DNA from: an uncultured Pelagibacteraceae bacterium | GTDB taxonomy: Bacteria; Pseudomonadota; Alphaproteobacteria; Pelagibacterales; Pelagibacteraceae | Length of the DNA stretch: 61,403 nt | Direction of reading: 5' to 3' | NCBI GenBank assembly: GCA_902567685.1 | Contig: CACFNH010000005.1 | Span: 1-61,403, forward strand | Shown: positions 1 to 8,634 of the stretch, piece after piece | How positions within the stretch are numbered: position 1 is the first letter of the stretch | How the letters are laid out: each line of letters begins with the position of its first letter | Notes under the pieces: model-generated | What the model saw: only the letters and a program-made list of their open reading frames with translations | Told to the model about the DNA's origin: nothing | Databases searched by the model: none | Made by a program: the position numbers and the translations under genes

Positions 1-1
1 T

Positions 2-508
2 ATTGCCGAAATAACATCTCAAAATGAAATTAGTAGAGGAATTAAAGACAACAGGATTCGTCAGGCTATTGTTTTGCAGATAAAATTAAAAAATATTGTG
101 AAAAACAATGTTGAAGTTTCAAAAAAGATATCTACAGGTATGTTTAAAAAACCAGAAATGGAAAAATTTGCCAAAGATAAAAATTTAAAAATAAAAAATC
201 AAAAAATTACGAATTTAAAAGATAATAAAATTTTTAATGAAGATATAATAAAAGAAATATTTAAAATGAATGATGGTCAAATAAACTTATTGACTGACAG
301 ATCTCTATCCAAAAATTTTTTAGTATATATAGAGAAAACAGAAAATATTAAATTAGATAAAAAATCTAAAGATTATGAAAAATATAAGTTAAAAGCCAAA
401 ATCTCTCTTTCAAGAGAAATATATAAAACTTATGATAAAAGTGTTAATGCTAAATATAAAATTGATGTTAATAATAAAGCAGTTGACCGTATAAAAAATT
501 CATTTTAA
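2..508 (+). CDS. ppiD: PpiD/SurA-like peptidyl-prolyl isomerase, C-terminal part (5' truncated by window edge)
   Basis: The frame is open from the first complete codon at position 2, so only the last 168 residues of a longer protein are seen. The visible part is lysine-rich. It contains a segment resembling the end of a parvulin or parvulin-like domain (EIFKMNDGQINLL followed by a strand-like FLVYIEKTE). It ends in a YDKSVNAKYKIDVN...AVDRIKNSF motif typical of the C-terminus of alphaproteobacterial PpiD proteins. Such proteins are membrane-anchored periplasmic chaperones that help fold outer-membrane proteins. Its stop codon shares one base with the trpE start, and a ppiD-like gene ahead of trp genes is a common alphaproteobacterial arrangement. 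The assignment rests on the tail motif and context, because the catalytic domain is outside the window. Confidence 0.65.
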   Translation: MAEITSQNEISRGIKDNRIRQAIVLQIKLKNIVKNNVEVSKKISTGMFKKPEMEKFAKDKNLKIKNQKITNLKDNKIFNEDIIKEIFKMNDGQINLLTDRSLSKNFLVYIEKTENIKLDKKSKDYEKYKLKAKISLSREIYKTYDKSVNAKYKIDVNNKAVDRIKNSF

Positions 509-1965
509 TGAAACTAAACATTAGTTTTGTAAACTTTAAAAAAAACCATAAAAATAAAAAAGATCAATTAATTTTTACATCAAAAAAATGTAATGATTAT
601 TTGAGGGTAGAAAATCTTTTTAGATTTCTCTTGGTCAAAAAAAATAGTTTTATTTTCGAGTCTGTTGAAAAAGGAAAGATTAGAGGGCGTTATACAATAA
701 TTGGTTTTAATCCTGATAAGATATGGAATATCAACAAAAACAGTATAGATTTTTTTTTTAAAGGAAGAAAAAGAAAAATAAAAGCTAAACCTCTTAATTT
801 TTTAAATAGTTTATTAAGTAAATTTAATACCAAAATTCCCAAAGGTTTACCAAACATGGCATCTATGTTGGTGGGTTATTTTTCCTATGACGTTATAAGG
901 TATGTTGAGCAAATTCCTGACAAATGTATAGATGATCTAAAGCTGCCAGATGTGAGACTTTCTCGTCCAAAAAGTTTGATTATTTATGATAATTTAAAAA
1001 AGGAAATCTATTATATTGAAAATATTTTTAGTGACACACCTATTAAAAATTATTTTGAGGAATACCAATTAATCAAAAATAATTTTGATCTTTTTCAACA
1101 ATATGAAAAAATTGGATTACCAGAAAAATTTACATTTAAAAAAAATAAAAATAAAATAAAATCAAATATCTCAAAAAATAAATTTAAATCTATAGTTATA
1201 AAAGCCAAAAATCATATTAAAAAAGGTGATATCTTTCAGGTTGTTCTAAGTCAAAGATTTGAAAGAAAGTTTGAAAAAACACCTCTAGAAATTTACAATG
1301 AACTAAGAAAATCCAATCCTTCTCCTTTTATGTTTTATTTTAATTATGAAGATTTTAAAGTTTTAGGTAGTAGTCCAGAAATATTAGTACGTCTAAAAAA
1401 TGATCAAATAACAATAAGACCTATCGCTGGAACAAGGCCAAGAGGAAAAACCAAAATCCAAGATCGTAAATATAAAGAAGAATTACTTAGTGATGAAAAA
1501 GAATTAGCTGAACATCTTATGTTGTTGGACCTAGGAAGAAATGATGTTGGAAGAGTATCAAAAAAAAATACAGTAAGAGTTACTGAAAGTTTTAATGTAG
1601 AAAAATACTCTCACGTAATGCACATCGTTTCAAATGTTGTTGGTCGTTTTAATAACAAAATGTCAATCTTTGAAGCCCTTTTGTCTGGATTTCCAGCGGG
1701 AACTGTTACCGGAGCGCCTAAAATTAGAGCTATGGAAATAATTGATAAATTGGAAAAGAATAAAAGAAAACTTTACGCTGGAGGTATAGGTTATTTCACT
1801 CCTAATAAAGAATTTGACACATGTATAGCTCTTCGTACAGCTTTGATCAAAAATAATAAATTTTATGTTCAATCTGGCGCAGGTATAGTTGCAGATAGTA
1901 AGCCAGAAAAAGAATATGAGGAAACGGTAAATAAAGCTAAGGCTTTAATGAAAGCAATAGACTAA
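508..1965 (+). CDS. trpE: Anthranilate synthase component I
   Basis: This is the large subunit of anthranilate synthase, converting chorismate and ammonia (from TrpG) to anthranilate, the first step of tryptophan synthesis. At 485 residues it is full length. Chorismate-binding motifs are clear: IRPIAGTRPRG, DEKELAEHLMLLDLGRNDVG, SGFPAGTVTGAPKIRAME and YAGGIGYF. The N-terminal region carries FESVEKG, where feedback-inhibited TrpE proteins have their tryptophan-binding ES pair, so inhibition by tryptophan is likely. The start overlaps the preceding stop by one base and trpG follows with no gap, so a polycistronic message is expected. There is no room for an attenuator immediately upstream. Confidence 0.97.
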   Translation: MKLNISFVNFKKNHKNKKDQLIFTSKKCNDYLRVENLFRFLLVKKNSFIFESVEKGKIRGRYTIIGFNPDKIWNINKNSIDFFFKGRKRKIKAKPLNFLNSLLSKFNTKIPKGLPNMASMLVGYFSYDVIRYVEQIPDKCIDDLKLPDVRLSRPKSLIIYDNLKKEIYYIENIFSDTPIKNYFEEYQLIKNNFDLFQQYEKIGLPEKFTFKKNKNKIKSNISKNKFKSIVIKAKNHIKKGDIFQVVLSQRFERKFEKTPLEIYNELRKSNPSPFMFYFNYEDFKVLGSSPEILVRLKNDQITIRPIAGTRPRGKTKIQDRKYKEELLSDEKELAEHLMLLDLGRNDVGRVSKKNTVRVTESFNVEKYSHVMHIVSNVVGRFNNKMSIFEALLSGFPAGTVTGAPKIRAMEIIDKLEKNKRKLYAGGIGYFTPNKEFDTCIALRTALIKNNKFYVQSGAGIVADSKPEKEYEETVNKAKALMKAID

Positions 1966-2535
1966 ATGAAAGTTTTGTTAATAGATAATTACGACAGTTT
2001 TACTTATAATTTGTATCACTACCTTTCTCACTTAGGGTGCAAGGTTGATGTGTTTAGAAATGATAAAATTAGCTCTAAAGATATAATAAGAAAAAAATAT
2101 AAAAAAATTATAATATCGCCAGGTCCAGGAAATCCTAATCAAACCGGTAACTGTTTGAAGATAGTAAAAGATCTTCATAAAAAAATTCCAATATTTGGTG
2201 TTTGCCTAGGTCACCAAGTTATAGGTCAAGTTTTTGGTGGAAAAATTATAGAAGCTAGAAACCTAATGCATGGGAAAATGAGCAAAATTATTCATAAAAA
2301 ATTAGGTATATTTAAAAATTTTAAACCAAATTTTATGGCTACACGATACCACAGTCTGATTATTGATAGAAAAAAATTACCAAAATGTCTTATAGTTACA
2401 GCAGAGACTAAAAATAAGACTATAATGGGAATAATGCACAAAGATTATAATGTTCATGGAGTTCAATTCCACCCTGAAAGTATTAATACAAAAGAAGGAA
2501 TGAAGTTAATCAAAAACTTTTTAAAGTATAAATAA
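1966..2535 (+). CDS. trpG: Anthranilate synthase component II (glutamine amidotransferase)
   Basis: A 189-residue class I glutamine amidotransferase that supplies ammonia to TrpE. The catalytic triad is visible: nucleophile Cys in FGVCLGHQVIGQ, and His and Glu in VQFHPES. The N-terminus LLIDNYDSFTYNL and the oxyanion motif SPGPGNP are typical of TrpG/PabA. The protein could also serve folate synthesis as PabA, since many bacteria share one subunit, but its position directly between trpE and trpD supports TrpG. The start codon follows the trpE stop with no intervening base. Confidence 0.96.
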   Translation: MKVLLIDNYDSFTYNLYHYLSHLGCKVDVFRNDKISSKDIIRKKYKKIIISPGPGNPNQTGNCLKIVKDLHKKIPIFGVCLGHQVIGQVFGGKIIEARNLMHGKMSKIIHKKLGIFKNFKPNFMATRYHSLIIDRKKLPKCLIVTAETKNKTIMGIMHKDYNVHGVQFHPESINTKEGMKLIKNFLKYK

Positions 2536-2536
2536 A

Positions 2537-3529
2537 ATGGACGAAATTATTAAAAAATTAAAAAATAAACAAAATCTAAATTTTGAAGAAAGTAAATCTG
2601 CTTTTGAAGAAATGATGTCAGGTAAAATTAAAGAAGAACAAATTTATGATTTTTTAGTCTCCTCTTCTGCTAAAGGGGAGACTTCAGAGGAAATTGCAGG
2701 CGGTGTTTTTGTTTTAAGAAATAAAGCAACTCAGGTAAACGTTCCAGATAATACAATAGATACATGCGGTACTGGAGGAGATGGAAAAAATACTCTTAAT
2801 ATTTCCACTGCAGCAGCTTTATTATTGTCTAGTTTTGAAGTTAAAGTAGCTAAACATGGAAATAAATCTGTTTCTTCAAAATGTGGTTCTGCTGATGTTT
2901 TAGAAAAATTAAATATTAATATTAATCTCGGGCCTAAAGAAGTCGAAACAAGTATAAATAATAATAATTTTGGATTTATGTTCGCTCCGGGATATCATTC
3001 TGCTATGAAATACGTTGGACCAGTAAGAAAAAAAATTGGAAAAAGAACAATATTTAATTTAATTGGTCCACTAAGTAGTCCTGCAAAAGTGAAAAGGCAA
3101 GTTGTGGGTGTTTTTGATAAAAATTTATTAAAAATTTTTGGAGAAGCTCTTAAAAATTTAAATTTAAAAAAAGCATTAATTGTAAACAGTGAAGATGGTT
3201 TAGATGAAATTTCTCCATATGCAAATACAAATATTGTTGAATTAAATAACGGAAGCATTAAAGAATATGTTTTAAATCCAAAAGAACTAAACATAAAAGC
3301 AGACAGTTTTGAAAACATTATTGGAAAAGATCCTGAATACAATGCTGAAAAAATTAAAGAAATATTTCAAGGCAAAGATAACGATTTTTCTGTTGCTGTT
3401 TGTCTAAATGCTGCGGCTGGTTTACTTGTATCAGAAAAATCAAATACTTTTAAAGAAGGGTATCAAGAATTAAGAAAGCATATTATTTCAGGAAAAGTTA
3501 TTAATCATATTTCAGAACTCTCAAAATGA
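2537..3529 (+). CDS. trpD: Anthranilate phosphoribosyltransferase
   Basis: Transfers phosphoribose from PRPP to anthranilate, the second step of tryptophan synthesis. The 330-residue length matches the family. The PRPP-binding glycine-rich motif DTCGTGGDGKNTLNIST and the metal-site region containing SEDGLDEIS are both present, as are KHGNKSVSSKCGSADVLE and FMFAPGYHSAMKYVGPVRK. One base separates it from trpG. Its stop overlaps the trpC start by four bases, which suggests translational coupling. Confidence 0.97.
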   Translation: MDEIIKKLKNKQNLNFEESKSAFEEMMSGKIKEEQIYDFLVSSSAKGETSEEIAGGVFVLRNKATQVNVPDNTIDTCGTGGDGKNTLNISTAAALLLSSFEVKVAKHGNKSVSSKCGSADVLEKLNININLGPKEVETSINNNNFGFMFAPGYHSAMKYVGPVRKKIGKRTIFNLIGPLSSPAKVKRQVVGVFDKNLLKIFGEALKNLNLKKALIVNSEDGLDEISPYANTNIVELNNGSIKEYVLNPKELNIKADSFENIIGKDPEYNAEKIKEIFQGKDNDFSVAVCLNAAAGLLVSEKSNTFKEGYQELRKHIISGKVINHISELSK

Positions 3530-4320
3530 GCAATGCTCTAGAAAAAATAATTACTGATAAAAAAAGTAACATAGAAAAATATAAGAAATCTTTTACCATT
3601 AAAGACCTTAAGAAAAAAATTTCTTTATATAATAATTACTTAAATTTTAAAGATAAATTAAATCACAGTAAAGTTTCTGTTATTGCAGAAATAAAAAAAG
3701 CTAGTCCTTCTGCTGGTGTTATTCTTGAGGATTATGACCCAAAATCAGTTGCCAAAGAATATTTTAATTCTGGCGCAGATTGCCTCTCTGTTTTAACAGA
3801 GGAAAACTATTTTAAAGGAAAATTAGAAGATATCACTGAAATAAAAAAAGAAATTAAATTACCTATATTGTGTAAGGATTTTTTTATTGAATCTTATCAA
3901 GTTTATCTTGCTAGAAGTTTTGGCGCTGATGCCATATTAATTATTTTATCAGCTGTTAATGAAAAGACTGCCAGAGAAATCTATGATGTTGCTGAAGAAT
4001 TAAATATGAACACAATAGTTGAGGTGCATACAAGTGAAGAAGCAAAAAATGCACTTAATTTTAAAAATGCGATAATTGGAATTAATAATAGAAATCTTGA
4101 AACACTTAAAACAGACATTCAAACAACGTATGATTTACATAAATTAGTTTCCAATCATCCTGGGCCTTTAATATGTGAAAGTGGAATAAAATCTGAAAAA
4201 GAGGTTGAGAAAATAGTTAAGAAAACCAAGATAAATAATTTTCTAATTGGTGAATCACTACTTAAAGATCTTGGTAAAAACTCATCTCTTTTAAACAAAA
4301 TCCTTCAAATAAAGGCTTAA
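3526..4320 (+). CDS. trpC: Indole-3-glycerol phosphate synthase
   Basis: Closes the ring of the carboxyphenylamino-deoxyribulose phosphate intermediate to give indole-3-glycerol phosphate. It is a 264-residue TIM barrel with the expected strand-end motifs: VIAEIKKASPSAGVI, LCKDFFIESYQVY, GINNRNLETL and CESGIKSEKEVE. It overlaps trpD by four bases and is the last gene of the trpEGDC group. trpF, trpB and trpA are not in the window. In many alphaproteobacteria moaC and moeA follow trpC; here lexA follows directly. Confidence 0.97.
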   Translation: MSNALEKIITDKKSNIEKYKKSFTIKDLKKKISLYNNYLNFKDKLNHSKVSVIAEIKKASPSAGVILEDYDPKSVAKEYFNSGADCLSVLTEENYFKGKLEDITEIKKEIKLPILCKDFFIESYQVYLARSFGADAILIILSAVNEKTAREIYDVAEELNMNTIVEVHTSEEAKNALNFKNAIIGINNRNLETLKTDIQTTYDLHKLVSNHPGPLICESGIKSEKEVEKIVKKTKINNFLIGESLLKDLGKNSSLLNKILQIKA

Positions 4321-4338
4321 TCTAAGGCTAATTTAGCA

Positions 4339-4367
4339 TTGATATTATAGTAGAACTTTTGTAGAAC
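4339..4367 (+). promoter_or_regulatory. lexA promoter with alphaproteobacterial LexA (SOS) box
   Basis: A direct repeat GAAC-N7-GAAC lies at 4353-4367. It is the complement of the GTTC-N7-GTTC operator known for alphaproteobacterial LexA. A -35-like TTGATA (4339-4344) is 17 bases from a -10-like TAGAAC (4362-4367), so bound LexA would cover the -10 element. This is the expected arrangement for autorepression of lexA in the SOS response. Seen: the repeat and its spacing. Known: the operator consensus. Inferred: the exact promoter hexamers. Confidence 0.75.
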
Positions 4368-4389
4368 AGAAATGTACGAGGTTTGTTCT

Positions 4390-5064
4390 ATGCTTACAAA
4401 AAAACAAAAAAACTTATTAATTTATATAAACAAGAAAATTAGATCTTCTGGTATTTCACCTTCTTACGAAGAAATGAAAAACTCCCTCAACTTAAAGTCG
4501 AAATCGGGTATCCATAGATTAATTTCAGCTCTTGAAGAAAGAGGGTTTGTTAAAAGACTTGCGCATAAAGCTAGAGCTTTGGAAGTTGTGAAGTTGCCTG
4601 AGAATGCAAGTGCAAACGATATTTTTAATTCTTTTACTCCTAGTGTAATTAAGGGCGGCTTAGATAAAACAAGTAAAAATTCAAGTAAAGTTTCAGTTTT
4701 GGGTAGTATTGCGGCTGGAACTCCTATTGAGGCTATACAACAAGAAGTTGATAAAGTTGCTTTGCCTGAAGATTTGCAAAACAATGGTGAACATTTTGGT
4801 CTTAAGATTAAAGGTGACTCAATGATTGAAGCTGGTATCAATAATGGAGATACAGTTATAATTAAGAAAGCTTCGAACGCAGACAACGGTCAAATTGCAG
4901 TTGTTTTGATAGATGATCAAGAAGCTACTTTAAAAAGAATTAGAAAAAAAGGTAACACAATAGCTCTTGAAAGTGCTAACAAAAACTACGATACAAAAAT
5001 TTACGCTGCAAATAGAATAAAAATCCAGGGAAAACTGGTCTCTTTATATAGAAACTTTCATTAA
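4390..5064 (+). CDS. lexA: LexA repressor, SOS regulator
   Basis: Represses the SOS regulon and self-cleaves when RecA filaments form on single-stranded DNA. I chose the ATG at 4390 because the protein then begins MLTKKQ as LexA does and an ACGAGG ribosome-binding site sits 8 bases upstream. An in-frame ATG at 4372 would be too close to the predicted transcription start. The 224-residue product has an N-terminal winged helix (about 1-65), the Ala109-Gly110 cleavage site in GSIAAGTPIEA, and the Ser144/Lys182 catalytic dyad (KGDSMIE, ATLKRI). An SOS box lies just upstream. gltX follows after 19 bases and may be co-transcribed. Confidence 0.95.
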   Translation: MLTKKQKNLLIYINKKIRSSGISPSYEEMKNSLNLKSKSGIHRLISALEERGFVKRLAHKARALEVVKLPENASANDIFNSFTPSVIKGGLDKTSKNSSKVSVLGSIAAGTPIEAIQQEVDKVALPEDLQNNGEHFGLKIKGDSMIEAGINNGDTVIIKKASNADNGQIAVVLIDDQEATLKRIRKKGNTIALESANKNYDTKIYAANRIKIQGKLVSLYRNFH

Positions 5065-5083
5065 AATAGTCTAATTAATCTAC

Positions 5084-6466
5084 ATGACTTTCATTTGTAG
5101 ATTTGCACCCTCTCCTACCGGACCCCTTCATATTGGCGGCGTTAGAACTGCTCTATTCAATTGGTTGCTTGCTAAAAAAAATAAAGGAAAGTTTTTTTTA
5201 AGAATAGAAGACACAGATAAAGAAAGATCTAAAGATGAGTTTAAAAATCAAATTATCTCTTCATTAGGTTGGCTCGGTGTCAAACATGATGACAAAGAGT
5301 ATATACAGTCTAAAAATATTAACAAACATGTAGAGGTAGCTAATGAATTGGTTAAAAAGGGATTTGCTTATTACTGTTACTGTACTGAAAAAGATTTAGA
5401 AGAACAAAAAACTCAAGCAAAAAGAAAAAGTTTACCTTTTGTCTACAATAGAAAATGCAGAGATTTAAAAGAAAAAAAAGACTCTCCTGCTGTATTAAGA
5501 TTTAAAAGTAAAATATCAGGTTCTTCATTAATAAAAGATTTAGTTCAGGGTGAAATGAATGTTTCTAATTTAACAATAGAAGATTTTGTTATTTTAAGAA
5601 AAGATAAAACACCTACTTATCAATTGTCTGCTACAGTAGATGATCATGAAATGAAGATTACCCATGTGATAAGAGGAGATGATCACAAAATTAATACTTT
5701 TAAACAAAAACAAATTTATGATGCTATGGGTTGGAAAATTCCTGAGTTTGCCCATATTCCACTAATACATAGCGAATCAGGAAAAAAACTTTCTAAAAGA
5801 GATAAAGCATCAACGATTGATGATTATATTAAGATTGGAATCTTGTCAGATGCTCTTAGAAATTACCTTTTAAGACTAGGCTGGGCTCATAAAGACAAAG
5901 AAATATTTACTCTAGACGAAAGTATTAAACTTTTTGACTTAAAAGGAGTTGGAAGATCTCCATCAAAACTGGATATGTCTAGAATACTCTCTATTAATGA
6001 ACACTATATAAAACATATAGATGAGAAAGAATTATTTAAATTATTGAAGATTTACTGCAAAAAATTTAAAAAAAACATCGATTCTTCCAAAGAAAATATT
6101 CTTTTAAAATCGATGAATTTCTTGAAAAATAAAGCGAAAACACTTGAGGATATTTTTCAGAATGCCCAGTATATACTTCAAGACAATATTCAGGTTTCTC
6201 CCGAGGACGCCAAACTTCTAGATGCTTCATCTAAGAAAATTATAAAGGACTTTCTCGATGAATTTGAAAAACTGTCAAAAACAAACAAAGAAACTCTTGA
6301 AAAAATAGTAAATGACTTATTAAGCAAATATAAGACAAACTTTAAAGGAGTTGGACAACCATTAAGAATTGCCTTAACAGGCTCTAAATACGGTCCAGGC
6401 TTATATGATATTCTTTTATCTCTTGATAAAGATGAAATAGTTAAAAGATTAAAGATGATTAAGTAA
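5084..6466 (+). CDS. gltX: Glutamyl-tRNA synthetase
   Basis: A class I synthetase charging tRNA-Glu, and possibly tRNA-Gln for later amidation, as is usual in alphaproteobacteria that lack GlnRS. The 460-residue protein has the HIGH-type motif HIGG at residues 16-19 and the KMSKS-type loop KKLSKRDK. A GRSPSKLDMSR segment and an alpha-helical C-terminal anticodon-binding domain follow. Its last 18 bases overlap the convergent lpxB 3' end, so the two coding ends share sequence on opposite strands and no ordinary terminator fits between them. Confidence 0.96.
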   Translation: MTFICRFAPSPTGPLHIGGVRTALFNWLLAKKNKGKFFLRIEDTDKERSKDEFKNQIISSLGWLGVKHDDKEYIQSKNINKHVEVANELVKKGFAYYCYCTEKDLEEQKTQAKRKSLPFVYNRKCRDLKEKKDSPAVLRFKSKISGSSLIKDLVQGEMNVSNLTIEDFVILRKDKTPTYQLSATVDDHEMKITHVIRGDDHKINTFKQKQIYDAMGWKIPEFAHIPLIHSESGKKLSKRDKASTIDDYIKIGILSDALRNYLLRLGWAHKDKEIFTLDESIKLFDLKGVGRSPSKLDMSRILSINEHYIKHIDEKELFKLLKIYCKKFKKNIDSSKENILLKSMNFLKNKAKTLEDIFQNAQYILQDNIQVSPEDAKLLDASSKKIIKDFLDEFEKLSKTNKETLEKIVNDLLSKYKTNFKGVGQPLRIALTGSKYGPGLYDILLSLDKDEIVKRLKMIK

Positions 6467-7576
6467 AACTGAGCTCGCAATCTCAGACGATTTTTCAGTT
6501 TTAAAATCTTTTATAATCCCTTGTGATTTTGTTACTTGTTTCTCTAATTTTTGTTTATCACATAAAAGATTATCGACTGTTTTAAATATTGTTTTAGAAT
6601 TACACCTTGATTGCAATAATTCAGGAATTATTTCTTCATTAGCAGCAATATTAATAATGTTTGCAAATTTAACTTTCACTAACATTTTAACAATAAAAAA
6701 ATTAATCATGTTCATTTTATAAATAATAACAGATGGTATTTTTGCATTACAAATCTCCAGTGAAATTGTTCCAGATTTTGCTACTGCGAACATAGAAGAT
6801 TTCAATACATGAGATTTTATTTTTTCATCTCCTATGGCTCCACAATTTTTAAAACCCTCTTTAAGTAGAAGATCTTGAATTAGTTTGACGTGTTCTGACG
6901 TTGAATGAAAAACAAAAAATAAATCTTTGTGTTTCTCGTTCATTTTTTTAACGAATTCAAATAATATTGGAGTTAAAACATTAATCTCAGATAATCTGCT
7001 TCCTGGATAAATAGAAAAAATCTTTTTGTTGTCTTTTATAATTTGAGTTATGTCGACTTTGCTTTTATTTTGTTCTTCTAATAAAGGATGTCCTGTAAAG
7101 GTTGATTGGATACCCTCTTTATCAAAGTATTTTTTCTCAAATGGAAATAATAATAAAACATGATCTAAAAAAGATTTAAGCTGCTTAACTCTATGCTCTC
7201 TCCAAACCCAAACCTGTGGAGCTACAAAATGAATTGTTTTAATACTTGGGTCTCTCTTTTTAACTTCTTTTGCCACACGTAATGTAAAATCAGGACTATC
7301 TACTGAAAAAAGAATATCAGGTTTAAATTTAAGAATTTCTTTTACTGTTTCATTTATTTTGCTCTTAATTTTAAAAATGTTAAATAAAACTTTTGTAAAG
7401 CCAAGATATGTTACTTCCTTCAAGTCATAAAGAGACTTGATTCCCAAAGCTTTTAAGTGTTCGCCGCCAACAGACAAGCATTCAATATCTGATCTTGAAT
7501 TTTTAATTTGAGAAATAACCTTTGAAGCTAATTTGTCACCTGAAGGCTCTCCAGTTAATATAAATATTTTTTTCAT
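6449..7576 (-). CDS. lpxB: Lipid-A-disaccharide synthase
   Basis: Joins UDP-2,3-diacylglucosamine and lipid X to form the lipid A disaccharide at the inner membrane. The 375-residue protein starts with FILTGEPSGDKLASKVI and has VAPQVWVWREHR, FPFEKKYF, FTGHPLLEE, IYPGSRLSEI and AVAKSGTISLE, all characteristic of LpxB (GT19). It is the last gene of the lpx run and overlaps the sugar dehydrogenase gene by four bases. Its stop lies inside the 3' end of gltX. Confidence 0.95.
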   Translation of the reverse strand: MKKIFILTGEPSGDKLASKVISQIKNSRSDIECLSVGGEHLKALGIKSLYDLKEVTYLGFTKVLFNIFKIKSKINETVKEILKFKPDILFSVDSPDFTLRVAKEVKKRDPSIKTIHFVAPQVWVWREHRVKQLKSFLDHVLLLFPFEKKYFDKEGIQSTFTGHPLLEEQNKSKVDITQIIKDNKKIFSIYPGSRLSEINVLTPILFEFVKKMNEKHKDLFFVFHSTSEHVKLIQDLLLKEGFKNCGAIGDEKIKSHVLKSSMFAVAKSGTISLEICNAKIPSVIIYKMNMINFFIVKMLVKVKFANIINIAANEEIIPELLQSRCNSKTIFKTVDNLLCDKQKLEKQVTKSQGIIKDFKTEKSSEIASSVLLNHL

Positions 7577-8634
7577 TTATACATTCTCCAAAGCTCTCCT
7601 TTATCAGATAACATATAAAGTTCGCCTGTTTCTTTATGTATCTTTATATCTCTAATTCTTCCAATATTCCCTTTGAATATAGTTTCTTCGTTAATAAATT
7701 TGTTGCCTTTAAATTGAATTTTTCTAAGTGACTGATCTCTTAAAGATGTAATTAACGCATCACCGTTCCATTCTTCAAATTCTTTACCTTTATAAATTGC
7801 TATTGCACTTACTGCTATTGAAGGCACCCAATATTTAATTGCTTTGGTGAATCCAGGTTTCCATTTAGGCCCAATTTTTAAACCTGAATAGTTTGTTCCA
7901 CCCCACCCTAAAATTTTCCATCCATAATTTTGACCATAATTTGCAGTACCGAACCAATCCCCGCCTTTTGCACCATGATTGCTTAAATAAATCTTATTAT
8001 CAAAGGGAGATAAAGCCATACCTTGGGGATTTCTAACTCCAATTTGATAAATTTCAGGCAACCAGTTTTTTTTGTTTTTGAATTTTGGATTATCCTTTGG
8101 AATAGAACCATCAAGGTTTATTCTAATTATACTACCAGGATGTTTTGTAACATCTTGAGCTATCATGCCTTTTCCTCTTTCTCCTGCGGTAATATAAATA
8201 TGTTCACCTTTTATAACTAACCTAGAACCAAAATGATAACCCGAGTCTATCGGAGGTTCAGCTCTAAAAATATTTTTAAATTCAATATTTGCTTGATTAA
8301 ATTTACCTTTTGCAACTGAAGTACTTGTCTTCCAATCTCCTCTATTTTCAGAATATGAAATATAAATTTGTCCCTTGTCATGTAAAACATCAAGTAATCC
8401 TCCTTGGCCTACTTCTAGGACTGAAAGATTATGTTTTATTTCTGAAGTTTTTTTAGCTTTTAAATTTAATGTATATAATTTCCCTGATTTCTCAGTGAAT
8501 ATAATATTTTCTTGATCAATAAAAGATAAGCTCCAAGGTTTATCCATGCCATCAATTATTTTTTCTAATTTGATTTCTAAAGCACACAATTTGGAAAAAG
8601 TAAAAAAAAATAAAAAAATAAATAACTTTTTCAT
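7573..8634 (-). CDS. PQQ-dependent soluble sugar dehydrogenase-like protein, periplasmic
   Basis: A 353-residue beta-propeller of the glucose/sorbosone dehydrogenase family (YliI/Asd-like). These enzymes oxidise aldose sugars with pyrroloquinoline quinone in the periplasm. An N-terminal signal peptide of about 18 residues (MKKLFIFLFFFTFSKLCA) is evident. Family motifs are SGYHFGSRLVI, ITAGERGKG, HPGSIIRINLDGSIP, GVRNPQGMALSP and LSNHGAKGGD. The gene overlaps both lpxI and lpxB by four bases, so it is translated as part of the lipid A cluster, which is not its usual setting. No PQQ synthesis gene is in view, so the cofactor and the substrate remain inferred from the family. Confidence 0.8.
   Translation of the reverse strand: MKKLFIFLFFFTFSKLCALEIKLEKIIDGMDKPWSLSFIDQENIIFTEKSGKLYTLNLKAKKTSEIKHNLSVLEVGQGGLLDVLHDKGQIYISYSENRGDWKTSTSVAKGKFNQANIEFKNIFRAEPPIDSGYHFGSRLVIKGEHIYITAGERGKGMIAQDVTKHPGSIIRINLDGSIPKDNPKFKNKKNWLPEIYQIGVRNPQGMALSPFDNKIYLSNHGAKGGDWFGTANYGQNYGWKILGWGGTNYSGLKIGPKWKPGFTKAIKYWVPSIAVSAIAIYKGKEFEEWNGDALITSLRDQSLRKIQFKGNKFINEETIFKGNIGRIRDIKIHKETGELYMLSDKGELWRMYK

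Noticed and set aside
4372-4389. ATG at 4372 as the lexA start
   Set aside because: The predicted transcription start is at about the same place and the ribosome-binding site ACGAGG serves the ATG at 4390.
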